This document shows, piece after piece, positions 32,244 through 39,970 of a DNA stretch of 64,000 nucleotides. The position numbers were made by a program, and so were the translations under genes. How positions within the stretch are numbered: position 1 is the stretch's first letter; each line of letters starts with the position of its first letter. The DNA lies in the NCBI RefSeq assembly GCF_028747785.1, contig NZ_CP118158.1, positions 3,596,001 through 3,660,000 on the forward strand, written 5' to 3'. Below the pieces are notes generated by a model. That model was not told the origin of the DNA, did not search any database, and saw nothing but the letters and a program-made list of their open reading frames with translations. This DNA is from Halosimplex aquaticum (lineage in GTDB: Archaea; Halobacteriota; Halobacteria; Halobacteriales; Haloarculaceae).

Positions 32244-33956
32244 ATGATGGAGTCGTCTGAGTCTATCGCTTCCTTCCTCGAAGATGCAAAGCAGCATAAC
32301 CAATGGTGGGATGGGGAAACCGGCAGTCCGTCAGATCTCACCGAGGTCACGGAGCTTGAGCCACGTTCCGACGTCGTGAATTGCCTCAAACAACTCGATA
32401 GAGAACACGATGGAGAAACGGATGGTCTCGTTTATCCTATCTACGGACCAACGGGGATAGGAAAGACCACTTTATTACTACAGATTGTTGCAGCTCTTCT
32501 TCGAGAGGACACGGTGGCATTCGACCCGAGCCACCGCGACTTAGAACTCGTCGGTAGTATTGATCCTCGACAAGTCCTGTATATTCCGTTGGAGGACTCG
32601 CTTTACCATCTCGAGCCTTCGGAAGATGCCATGGCAGCACTCGGCAATGTTGTTGATTACTTCTATACCCATATTGCCCCACGGACCGGTCGGAAGTTCA
32701 TTTTACTTGACGACGTCGGCGCACTCCGCCTCGAAGGTGAAGAGAAACAGCAGCTTCTCGATCTTATCGACGACGACACGTCTCTCGTAGTCACGGGGAT
32801 CGTTGAATCTGAAGTGAATATGGAGGAGGTCACTGGCAGTGATGAGGTCCAGGTGAAGTGGGCTAGACCTATGCTTCCGATGAAGTTCATCGATACCGTT
32901 CAACATGGGGTCTACAACAAGTCCGTGTTCGAAGACGTCGATTCGGATCTCGCATCGATAGTCGAAACGCACCGGACGACAAGCTTCGATGAGGACAATT
33001 CGTTAATCAGCGACGTTCGAAATAACCTATCAGATGCCACAGCGCTCCCAGACGCTATCGAAGCCCTTGAAGATCTTCACTACAACGTACTCTCTGAAGC
33101 TGACCGGGACGGACTACACGAAGCTGCACGGCGATACTTGCAGAAAGGAGGGTTGTTCCAGCGAGTCCCCGACTACTCCGTAAACAACGAGCTCGTCCAC
33201 TCGCATTTTCTGCTCTATCTCTACAAGGAACTTGCACAGTACGAATCGATCAAGAACCCGGAGAACCTCCACCGGCTCGCATCGCTGGCAGCGAGTCGTG
33301 CTGGGCAGGAGTTAAAGTACACCGATATTAGCGAACGACTTGGTGTGGACCGCCGCACCGTTGACACGTATCTTTCCCTTCTTGACGAGGGGCTCTCAGT
33401 TTCGGAATCACACGATTACTCTCTACAGCGATACCGGCGGACCAGACTCTATCTGCGTAATCCTCGGCACGTCGTTCTCCTCTCACAGCGGCAGGAACAT
33501 TTCGGATTCGAATCGTACGAGCCAACGGGTCGGCTCAATCACGACTTCGAGTATAAACTTGCTCGAACCGTCGGTTTCGACCACGCCAAGCGGCTTGCAT
33601 ACCAAGTCGAGGATGATTTCGAGGGGGAAGATCCACAAGTCGAATACTGCGAGACCGAAGCCGGAACGGTGGATTACGTCCTCCGAAATGACGAATTGGT
33701 CCTCCCATTCGTACTCTCCTACCACCCGCATACCGACGCGTCAACGTCGATCGCGACGGCATTTGACCCATCCGTCGGGAAACATCCACAGGAAGATGGG
33801 GAAGATCTCATCGACCTCGAGTATCAGGCGCCTTTCCGGTTTATTGTCACAGATAGCCTCCCGAAGGACCTGGTAAAAAGCGAGTCCCTCGTGATCGAGA
33901 GAGATGGCTGGAAGCTTTGTTATTTGCCGTACTGGCTCTTCTTGCTCATCTGTTAA
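32244..33956 (+). CDS. AAA+ ATPase of the COG1373/DUF4143 type, defence-island gene
   Basis: Protein of 570 residues. Walker A is YGPTGIGKTTLL (near residue 67), Walker B FILLDDVGAL (near 153) and a sensor-like SLVVTGIVESE follows. After the ATPase module comes a winged-helix segment (YTDISERLGVDRRTVDTYLSLLDE, near 358) and a C-terminal nuclease-like domain (DFEYKLARTVGFDHAKRLAYQ ... GTVDYVL), as in DUF4143 ATPases. Such proteins occur in antitoxin-like and defence settings. It has its own TATA box and lies 64 bp before brxA. A partnership with the MBL protein or BREX is inferred from position only. Confidence 0.72.
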   Translation: MMESSESIASFLEDAKQHNQWWDGETGSPSDLTEVTELEPRSDVVNCLKQLDREHDGETDGLVYPIYGPTGIGKTTLLLQIVAALLREDTVAFDPSHRDLELVGSIDPRQVLYIPLEDSLYHLEPSEDAMAALGNVVDYFYTHIAPRTGRKFILLDDVGALRLEGEEKQQLLDLIDDDTSLVVTGIVESEVNMEEVTGSDEVQVKWARPMLPMKFIDTVQHGVYNKSVFEDVDSDLASIVETHRTTSFDEDNSLISDVRNNLSDATALPDAIEALEDLHYNVLSEADRDGLHEAARRYLQKGGLFQRVPDYSVNNELVHSHFLLYLYKELAQYESIKNPENLHRLASLAASRAGQELKYTDISERLGVDRRTVDTYLSLLDEGLSVSESHDYSLQRYRRTRLYLRNPRHVVLLSQRQEHFGFESYEPTGRLNHDFEYKLARTVGFDHAKRLAYQVEDDFEGEDPQVEYCETEAGTVDYVLRNDELVLPFVLSYHPHTDASTSIATAFDPSVGKHPQEDGEDLIDLEYQAPFRFIVTDSLPKDLVKSESLVIERDGWKLCYLPYWLFLLIC

Positions 33957-33984
33957 GTTTCTGAGTGGGTATGCTATGATAGAC

Positions 33985-33994
33985 GAAACATAAA
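33985..33994 (+). promoter_or_regulatory. TATA element of brxA
   Basis: An AAACATAAAG stretch lies about 26-35 bp before the brxA ATG at 34020, spacing suited to leaderless transcription. Confidence 0.45.
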
Positions 33995-34019
33995 GTAGGT
34001 CCGTTCAATCCACCCATAC

Positions 34020-34859
34020 ATGACTCTCATATCCGACGGCGGTGACGCGCCCATCCCCTCTTTGTCTGGGACGATCTCACCAGACGAAGTCAACATGGAT
34101 CTAACGATGTGTGGTCTCCTCGTTGAGCGAGCCGAGGAGCTCACTCAACTTTATGCAGATCACGGAAACTGGAACGATGTGAAGAACATCTGGTTCGACG
34201 AACGCCTATCGAATCGGAGCACACGGGGAAGCTCGCAGAAAATATTTCGGGTCCTCACATCTCGCTTCAAGAACGCACCGACAACGCTCCCGAACCCCAG
34301 TTTGCTCCCCCAGGTGTTCGAACAATGTGAGACGACGCGAGACAAAGCACAAATCCTCTATTTGTATCTTGTTACCGACGATACCTTGGTTCGATACGTC
34401 GTCACCGAATACAGCGACCGTCTTGTTTCCGAGGAGCCGAAACCATTGGACTTCTCTAACGAAACTCTCCTAAACATCCTCAACAGCTTGACGTATTCTG
34501 ACGGCAGCAGCTTCGATTATGCAGAATCGACAACCGAGCGTTGGTGCGAAGGGATCCGGTCAGTGATGCGCGAGGTCGGGGTTCTCGAGGGCCAACAAGC
34601 AGTGACTGGAGGAACTCCTTCTGTAGGAACTGTGCCGCTACTCGTAGCGATGGATTATTCATACGAAACTGGCGACGAGGAATGGATCGCCTCCCCACGG
34701 GGTTTCCTATACCTCTTTCAACCAGAGAACCGCTGGGAAGAGCTGTTTGATCGAGCTGCTAGCACCTCTGCATGGGAGTATCTCGAACTCCACGGTGACC
34801 TTGATCTCCGCCCCACCGAGAAACCGTATTCGTGGATCTCCAGGGGAGGTGTCAGTTGA
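34020..34859 (+). CDS. brxA: BrxA (DUF1819) of a BREX phage-exclusion system
   Basis: Protein of 279 residues. The pattern LLVERAEELTQLYADHGNWNDV ... RSTRGSSQKIFRVLTSRFK ... TTRDKAQILYLYLVTDDTLVRYVV matches the DUF1819/BrxA family, a small helical, NusB-like protein present in most BREX operons. The following gene starts with ATG overlapping the brxA TGA (TGATG), and its product begins like BrxC, which confirms the assignment by context. BREX in bacteria and archaea blocks phage replication and methylates host DNA; the exact role of BrxA is not settled. Confidence 0.75.
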   Translation: MTLISDGGDAPIPSLSGTISPDEVNMDLTMCGLLVERAEELTQLYADHGNWNDVKNIWFDERLSNRSTRGSSQKIFRVLTSRFKNAPTTLPNPSLLPQVFEQCETTRDKAQILYLYLVTDDTLVRYVVTEYSDRLVSEEPKPLDFSNETLLNILNSLTYSDGSSFDYAESTTERWCEGIRSVMREVGVLEGQQAVTGGTPSVGTVPLLVAMDYSYETGDEEWIASPRGFLYLFQPENRWEELFDRAASTSAWEYLELHGDLDLRPTEKPYSWISRGGVS

Positions 34860-35272
34860 TGGTTGACGCGAGTTGGTTCGAAGACCTTCCAGAAGACTTC
34901 GAGGAATCAGTTCGCATCGACAGGGATGAGCGCGATCATCGCGAACGCGCCATCAACTCATACCACGTGACTGCGGACTCCCAGCGCTTTATTCGAGACT
35001 TCGTCGATCGGACACTTGGACAGGCAGACGATATGCGTACAGGTTCGAACTATTGGCTCTATGGCTATTACGGCAGTGGGAAGAGCCACCTGCTGACCGT
35101 CCTCGACGGACTACTCGACTCCGACTGGCTCGACGGACGATACGACGACGTCTGGGACGACCTTACGCAAGTAGCAGAAGACGACGATGTGGACCAATTG
35201 CGTAACCACTGGCGTACAATCCACGACGAATACTACGTGATTCCTGTTTCGATCAACGCTCTTGCGAAGTAG
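34859..35272 (+). pseudogene. brxC: brxC, N-terminal stub cut by IS1595-type element
   Basis: About 132 native residues of a protein normally over 1,000 long. It opens with WFEDLPEDFEESVRIDRDERDH and contains Walker A in YGYYGSGKSHLLTVLDGLL (near residue 70), typical of BrxC/PglY BREX ATPases. Translation is coupled to brxA by a TGATG overlap. Native sequence ends at VIPVSIN; the remaining residues (ALAK) come from the IS end. No more of brxC, and no brxB, pglX or pglZ, occurs in the window. Confidence 0.75.
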
Positions 35273-36253
35273 ATTGTTGATAGCGGGAGCTGCGGCTGGA
35301 AGTCGAAGAGGGCAAGGGCACCGCGCCAGCGGTGCCCGATATGTTCCCAATACGCCGGTTCGTGTCTGAATCGGCTGCCGCGAACCTGCTCCAACAGGTT
35401 CGCTGGCGTGATGGCGTCGAGTGCCCCCGCTGCCGTTCTGACCTGACGGTCAGAAACGGCAGCTATCGGGAGTACCAGCGGTATCTGTGTAAGAATTGCG
35501 GTCGGACGTTCAACGACAAGACCGGCACGATCTTCGCTCACTCGAAGCTCTCGCTGAAAGAGTGGTACTTCACGATCTACGTCTTCTTACGGTTCAACAC
35601 GAGCATTCGCCAGATCGAGGCAGAGCTCGATCTTTCGTACAGAACGGTGAGACGGCGCGTCGAGCGCTTCGCCAGATCGCTCGACGCGCCTTCGATGACG
35701 CTGTCCGGGCCGGTCGAAATCGACGAAGTGTACGTGTCTGCGGGGCTGAAAGGCCGCGAGCGCGACCAGGAGTCGCGCTCGCGTGGCCTGTCCACGCGTG
35801 GGCGAGGCTCGTACGACGGCGACAAACCGCCGGTGTTCACGCTGGTCGATCGCGGCTCGGACGAGCGGTACGTCGTGCCAGCGAAATCCGCCGAAGAATC
35901 GACCGTGCGACTCCTGCTCGGCAACCGCACACAGGAGTCGCTGACCGTCTACACCGACGGATTTCGGGCGTACGACCCGCTAGAGGACGATGACGCATTC
36001 ACCCGCGAATACGTCGTCCACGGCGACGGTGAATACGCTGATGGCGACGTACACGTCAACGGTTGCGAGAGCCACGCGTCGCTGACGCGACGGTGGCTCT
36101 CGCCCCACCGAGGCGTCTCGAAAGACAAGCTAACGCCGTATCTCAGAGCATTCCAGCTCCGGTGCGAACTCTACAGAAAACCAGGTGACGAAGCGCTCAA
36201 ACATGCGCTCGACGCTGCCCTCTGAAAATCAACAACGTGCTTCACAAGAGCGT
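35256..36253. mobile_element. IS1595-type insertion sequence
   Basis: Element of about 1 kb. Its ends form an imperfect inverted repeat: ACGCTCTTGCGAAG...TTGTTGAT on the left and the complement of ACGCTCTTGTGAAG...TTGTTGAT on the right (35256 and 36253). It encodes one transposase. An 8-bp target duplication, expected for the family, is not visible, and the two flanks belong to different truncated genes. Confidence 0.78.
35341..36225 (+). CDS. IS1595 family transposase
   Basis: Transposase of 294 residues with the family layout: an N-terminal zinc ribbon (VECPRCRSD ... YLCKNCGRTF), an HTH (LDLSYRTVRRRVERF) and an ISXO2-like catalytic domain with GPVEIDEVYVS (Asp), LTVYTDGFRAYD (Asp) and CESHASLTRRWLSPHRGVSKDKL (Asn/His-Lys region). 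The ATG at 35341 is preferred to the GTG at 35332. Complete in length. Confidence 0.88.
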   Translation: MFPIRRFVSESAAANLLQQVRWRDGVECPRCRSDLTVRNGSYREYQRYLCKNCGRTFNDKTGTIFAHSKLSLKEWYFTIYVFLRFNTSIRQIEAELDLSYRTVRRRVERFARSLDAPSMTLSGPVEIDEVYVSAGLKGRERDQESRSRGLSTRGRGSYDGDKPPVFTLVDRGSDERYVVPAKSAEESTVRLLLGNRTQESLTVYTDGFRAYDPLEDDDAFTREYVVHGDGEYADGDVHVNGCESHASLTRRWLSPHRGVSKDKLTPYLRAFQLRCELYRKPGDEALKHALDAAL

Positions 36254-36652
36254 AGATGGGATAGTGAGGTCAGGGTCCCACTCGTCGTTCGAGAACCGAA
36301 AGTATGCTTTCAGCGCTAATTTGGTATTGTCCAGATGACTCGATGAGTAGTCTTCGTCACTGAGAATCTGACCTCGTAGATACTCTTCCGCGTGTTCCTG
36401 CGAGAGATTCAGTGTAAATCGGTCTTGGTCTGTCCAGACGTGGCGGTGGAATTGGTCGATGATAGTCGAATATGTCTTACACGTATCGTGGGCGTAACCC
36501 GCTAGGTTCTCGGGATCTTTTCCCTGTCGTGCGAGCCATTTGATTAGCTTCTCGCGGTGGCTTCGGTACGTAACGCGCTGGCGCTCGTTGAGATATTCTT
36601 CGGTTGGCTCGCAAATGAGAACGATACCTTCAACTTTCTCCCTCTCATTCAT
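36254..36652 (-). pseudogene. Integrase/recombinase, N-terminal stub cut by IS1595-type element
   Basis: The frame starts at 36652 and runs about 133 native residues before entering the IS. It has the SAM-like core-binding domain of tyrosine recombinases: SHREKLIKWLARQGKDPENL ... YSTIIDQFHRHVW ... HLDNTKLALKAYFRF. The catalytic domain with the R-H-R-Y residues is absent. It lies 140 bp from tRNA-Ser, the usual place for the integrase of an element that uses a tRNA as its att site. The protein is not functional as it stands. Confidence 0.68.
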
Positions 36653-36791
36653 CGTAACACGCCCCGATTCGTGCGATTTCGGTGGTTTCGGGCCAGTTCA
36701 ATCGAGATGGAATGGAACTACGGTGTTTCATCGTTGGCTGGTCAGAAGGCCCAAAATCGCATGACGTGGCGGGGGCGGACCGAGCTTGCTC

Positions 36792-36875
36792 GGTGGGATA
36801 GCGAAGTGGCCTAACGCGCCTGCCTTGAGAGCAGGTGTCCTCACGGACCCAGGGGTTCAAATCCCCTTCCCACCG
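36792..36875 (+). tRNA. tRNA-Ser (anticodon UGA)
   Basis: The 84-nt sequence folds fully: acceptor stem GGTGGGA/TCCCACC, D arm GCGAAGTGGCCTAACGC, anticodon arm CCTGC-CTTGAGA-GCAGG with anticodon TGA, a long variable arm (TGTCCTCACGGACC) as in class II tRNAs, and T arm AGGGG-TTCAAAT-CCCCT. The discriminator base is G, as expected for serine. CCA is not encoded. The last 22 bases are repeated 122 bp downstream. Confidence 0.93.
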
Positions 36876-36998
36876 TGAGACCGCGCCGCGAATCGCGGCG
36901 CGGGCGAACGTTCATAGGAGATTTGAAGCAGGAAAGTCGCAGTCGCCGAGCGAAGCGAGGCGAACGTCTCGGCGTGGTTCAAATCCCCTTCCCACCGT
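36854..36998. repeat. Direct repeat of the tRNA-Ser 3' end (candidate att sites)
   Basis: A 23-bp identical repeat lies at 36854-36876 and 36976-36998. It starts GGTTCAAATCC and ends CCCACCGT, covering the T loop and acceptor 3' strand. Such duplications are left by tyrosine-integrase elements that insert into tRNA genes. The 99 bp between the copies hold a GC-rich hairpin (GCGCCGCG-AAT-CGCGGCGC) but no gene. Confidence 0.75.
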
Positions 36999-37035
36999 AT
37001 TTTGCCGCGAACAGATCGTGAGCGGCGGCTCGGCC

Positions 37036-37380
37036 TCACTCCCGTTCGTCCTGCAACTCGCGGAGCGCGTCTTCCTGTTCCTTCCGGGCGATGCCGCCGC
37101 TCTCGGCGTGGCGACCGGTGTACTGCGTGTCGGGGATGGCGGACCAGACGGACCCGTTGCCGTCTCCCCGTGTGCGTGCGAACCAGACCGCGCAGATCGC
37201 CAGATAGAGGAGCGCCGCAACGGCGAGACTCGGTAGGTAGCCGCTCTCGACGAGGCCCAGTCCCTCGACCACGAGGTCGAGGAGGGCGGCGACGCCGGCG
37301 ACGAACCCGCCGCCGATCAGGAGGAACACGAACGGGACGTGCACCCACCGGGGGACCGAGAGGTCGACCGTTCTGGACAT
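37036..37380 (-). CDS. Small membrane protein of unknown function
   Basis: Protein of 114 residues with two predicted membrane helices (VPFVFLLIGGGFVAGVAALL near residue 15 and LAVAALLYLAICAVWFA near 52) and a charged cytoplasmic tail with SVWSAIPDTQYTGRHAESGG and a helical KEQEDALRELQDE end. The conserved-looking IPDTQYTGRHAESGG suggests a family, but I do not recognise it. It is the first core gene after the tRNA-linked scar and is preceded by the divergently oriented tRNA rather than an operon partner. Confidence 0.7.
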   Translation of the reverse strand: MSRTVDLSVPRWVHVPFVFLLIGGGFVAGVAALLDLVVEGLGLVESGYLPSLAVAALLYLAICAVWFARTRGDGNGSVWSAIPDTQYTGRHAESGGIARKEQEDALRELQDERE

Positions 37381-37448
37381 ATCCGGTCGTACGTCGCAGC
37401 GGGTGAAAGGTATTCTGGACGACAGCTCCGGGGATTCGATCCCGCGCG

Positions 37449-38210
37449 TCAGAGTCGTCGGTAGTCGCCGAGGCGGGTGCCGTCGAGGAGGTACGCCTCG
37501 CCGTCGACCAGCCCGTCGGGTAGGAAGGGGGCGAGAAAGTCCTGGCCCTCGACGTTGACCCAGGTGCCGCCGGAGAGGTCGTTGAACGCCGGGAACACGA
37601 CGAGTTCGACATCGGCGTCGACATCGAGGTCGGCGTCGTGGAACTCGCGGAACGGGTCGGGGTTCAGGTCCCCGCGGAGCCACACGCGCTCGACGCGGGC
37701 GCCGCCGACCTCGTCCTCCAACCGGACGACGGGGTGCTCGTGGGCGACGCAGACCACGTCGGCGGCGAGAACGTCGGGACTCGGCCAGGTGTGGCCGTGC
37801 GCGAAGCCGACCTCGCCGATGCGCACGCCGTGGCCCGGCGTGATCTCGACCGACTGGTCAACCCGGTCGAGAACCCCCTCGACGTCGCCGTCGTGGTTGC
37901 CCTTGACGAGCGTGACGGGGAGGTCGGCGGGCAGGCCGTCGAAGAGCGCGAGGATCTCCTCGCGTTCGTCGCGGCCGGGGCCGCCGATAGCGTTCGCGAG
38001 GTCGCCGAGGACGACGAGGCGGTCCGGTCGCTCGGCGTCGACGAGTGCGAGCAGCGACTCTCGACGCTCCGGTCCGTGGTCGGGGAGTTCGACGCCGTCC
38101 CGCCGGAGGCCGGCTTCGATGCCGGCGTGGTAGTCGGCGACGACGAGCAGCCGCTCGTCGGCAGTCGCCGCGACAGCGGCCGGTTCCCCCGGGAGCGGTT
38201 CGACGCCCAT
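37449..38210 (-). CDS. rpe: RPA-associated phosphoesterase (Rpe)
   Basis: Calcineurin-like metallophosphoesterase of 253 residues. Metal motifs in order are VVADYHAG, LVVLGDLANA, LVKGNHDG, FAHGHTWP and CVAHEHP. The stop of rpap and the ATG here share one base, so the gene is translationally coupled in the order rpa-rpap-rpe, as in Haloferax volcanii. In that species the cluster encodes single-strand DNA-binding proteins with an associated phosphoesterase; the substrate is not known. Confidence 0.88.
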   Translation of the reverse strand: MGVEPLPGEPAAVAATADERLLVVADYHAGIEAGLRRDGVELPDHGPERRESLLALVDAERPDRLVVLGDLANAIGGPGRDEREEILALFDGLPADLPVTLVKGNHDGDVEGVLDRVDQSVEITPGHGVRIGEVGFAHGHTWPSPDVLAADVVCVAHEHPVVRLEDEVGGARVERVWLRGDLNPDPFREFHDADLDVDADVELVVFPAFNDLSGGTWVNVEGQDFLAPFLPDGLVDGEAYLLDGTRLGDYRRL

Positions 38211-39970
38211 CAGATCGGCTTGTACACGTCGTCGTCCGGCTCGTAACAGCGGCCGTCCATCAGGGCGTCCTGGATGGCGTCGCGCACCTCGTCGGCCGGC
38301 GCGCCGGTGCGGCTCGTCACCGCGTCGACGATGTCGTCCGCGTGGGCGCCGTCGCCCTCGTCGAGTTCCTCCATCGCGTCCATCACCGCGTCCTCGACGT
38401 CGACGTCTTCGGCGGGCTCGGCGTCGGCCGCCGGCTCGGTCGAGTCCTCCGGAGTCTCCGGTACCGCCGCGGTCTCGTCCTCTCCATCGGCTTCCGGCTC
38501 CGCGCCGTCCGCCTCCGGTGCGTCGGACTCGGCGGCTTCGTCGTCCGCCTCGGGCTCCGCGGGCTCCGCTTCCGCGGAGGCATCGGTAGCGTCAGTCGCC
38601 GCAGGCTCCTCGGCCGCCGCTTCGCCCTCGGCGAGTTCGTCGGGGTCGGGCGTCTCGATGCCGGCCTCGCCGGGTTCGCCGACTTCGCTCCCGCTTTGGA
38701 ACTCGGTGCCGAACTCCTCCTCGATCTCTTCGCGCTCCTCCTCGTCGAGGTCGAACTCACCGGGGTCGAAGTCGTCGAGGTCGTCACCGCCAGCGTCGCC
38801 AGTATCGGCGGCCGCGCCCGACTCCTCGGGCGCCGACTCGACCGCCGCGTCGGTCTCGGTCGACTCGTCGACGGCTGTCTCCGTGGATTCGGCGGCGACG
38901 GTCGTCGCTCCGCTCGTCTCCGACGAGGCAGTCTCGACCGGTTCGGCCTCGGTGGCGTCCGCCGGTTCCGACTCGGCCGGCCCGGAGTCGGCCTCCGCTT
39001 GTCCGGTCTCAGCGGAGGCCGATGGAGACTCCGTCGCGGCGTCCGCTTCGCTTCCCGCCGTGGAGTCCGTCGATTCGGCCGTCGCCTCCACCGATTCGGA
39101 CGACGTTCCGGTCGTTCCGGACGCGGCCGACGTGGCCGCGTCGGCGGACCCCGTGTCACCGGCGGTCGCGTCAGTCGACTCGGAGGCGAGCGCACCGCCG
39201 AAGTCCTCGCTCTCGCCGCCGACGTTGGGGGCGACGTCCAGCGCGGCGAGCGCAGCGAGGTCCGCCTCGCCCGGTGCGTCGGGGGAAGCGGTGTGCGCGT
39301 CCACCTCGTCGCGCTCGTCGGCGACGACTTCGAGGGCCTGGACGGCGGTGTTCCGGACGGCGTCCAGGTACGCGGGCGTCGTGCCGTAGTGGTCGATGGC
39401 GAGCGGGACGCCCGCTGCCAGTCCGGTGTCGACGCCCTCGGCTTCGAGTGCCGCCCGCAGCTCGTCGCCGCGCTCGTCCATCCGGAGCGCGCGGGCCATC
39501 GTCCGCACGCGGTCGAGGGTCTGCCGGGCCGTCCCGACGGTCCAGCGGTCGCGGGTCTCCGCGTCGACCTCGTTGACGTTCTCCGGGCGGATCGAGGTGT
39601 AGGTCACGTCGGAGTCGTCTGGCTGGAAGGTCCGCGCCTTCCCGGTGACGGCGACGAACATCGGCGGCTGGGCGCGCTCGAAGAAGGCCTGCGCGTCGGG
39701 CTGGTACTGCCCGGCGTAGACGACGAACGCGCCCGTCGGGTCGACGACGCGCGCCCGGAGCACGTCCTCGCTCGCGTTCTCCACTTCGGTGAGGACGCCG
39801 ACGACGAACAGGCGGTTGACGCGCCCGCCCGTCGGCGTGACCACGTAGTTCGGGGCGCGCTCCTCGTCGCTCTCGGAGTACGAGAAGTCGGCGTCCTCGA
39901 ACTCCGCGGCGAACAGGCGGTAGGCGACCTCGCGGCGGCCCGCGCCGCCCTGGTCCTCCGACCCGCTCAT
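38210..39970 (-). CDS. rpap1: RPA-associated protein (COG3390), OB fold with long acidic linker
   Basis: Protein of 586 residues. Residues 1-210 are an RPA32-like OB-fold region (EVAYRLFAAEFEDADFSY ... NRLFVVGVLTEVENAS ... FVVYAGQYQPDAQAF). Residues about 235-510 are a very acidic, Ala/Ser/Thr/Glu-rich low-complexity linker. The last 65 residues form a winged helix (HADDIVDAVTSRTGAPADEVRDAI) ending YEPDDDVYKP. The start at 39970 overlaps the rpa stop by four bases. It should bind the RPA encoded upstream during replication and repair. Confidence 0.88.
   Translation of the reverse strand: MSGSEDQGGAGRREVAYRLFAAEFEDADFSYSESDEERAPNYVVTPTGGRVNRLFVVGVLTEVENASEDVLRARVVDPTGAFVVYAGQYQPDAQAFFERAQPPMFVAVTGKARTFQPDDSDVTYTSIRPENVNEVDAETRDRWTVGTARQTLDRVRTMARALRMDERGDELRAALEAEGVDTGLAAGVPLAIDHYGTTPAYLDAVRNTAVQALEVVADERDEVDAHTASPDAPGEADLAALAALDVAPNVGGESEDFGGALASESTDATAGDTGSADAATSAASGTTGTSSESVEATAESTDSTAGSEADAATESPSASAETGQAEADSGPAESEPADATEAEPVETASSETSGATTVAAESTETAVDESTETDAAVESAPEESGAAADTGDAGGDDLDDFDPGEFDLDEEEREEIEEEFGTEFQSGSEVGEPGEAGIETPDPDELAEGEAAAEEPAATDATDASAEAEPAEPEADDEAAESDAPEADGAEPEADGEDETAAVPETPEDSTEPAADAEPAEDVDVEDAVMDAMEELDEGDGAHADDIVDAVTSRTGAPADEVRDAIQDALMDGRCYEPDDDVYKPI

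Noticed and set aside
36780-36793. CCGAGC-TT-GCTCGG hairpin at the 5' edge of tRNA-Ser, considered as a terminator or processing signal
   Set aside because: It overlaps the tRNA acceptor stem by two bases and has no T run; chance in GC-rich DNA is likely.
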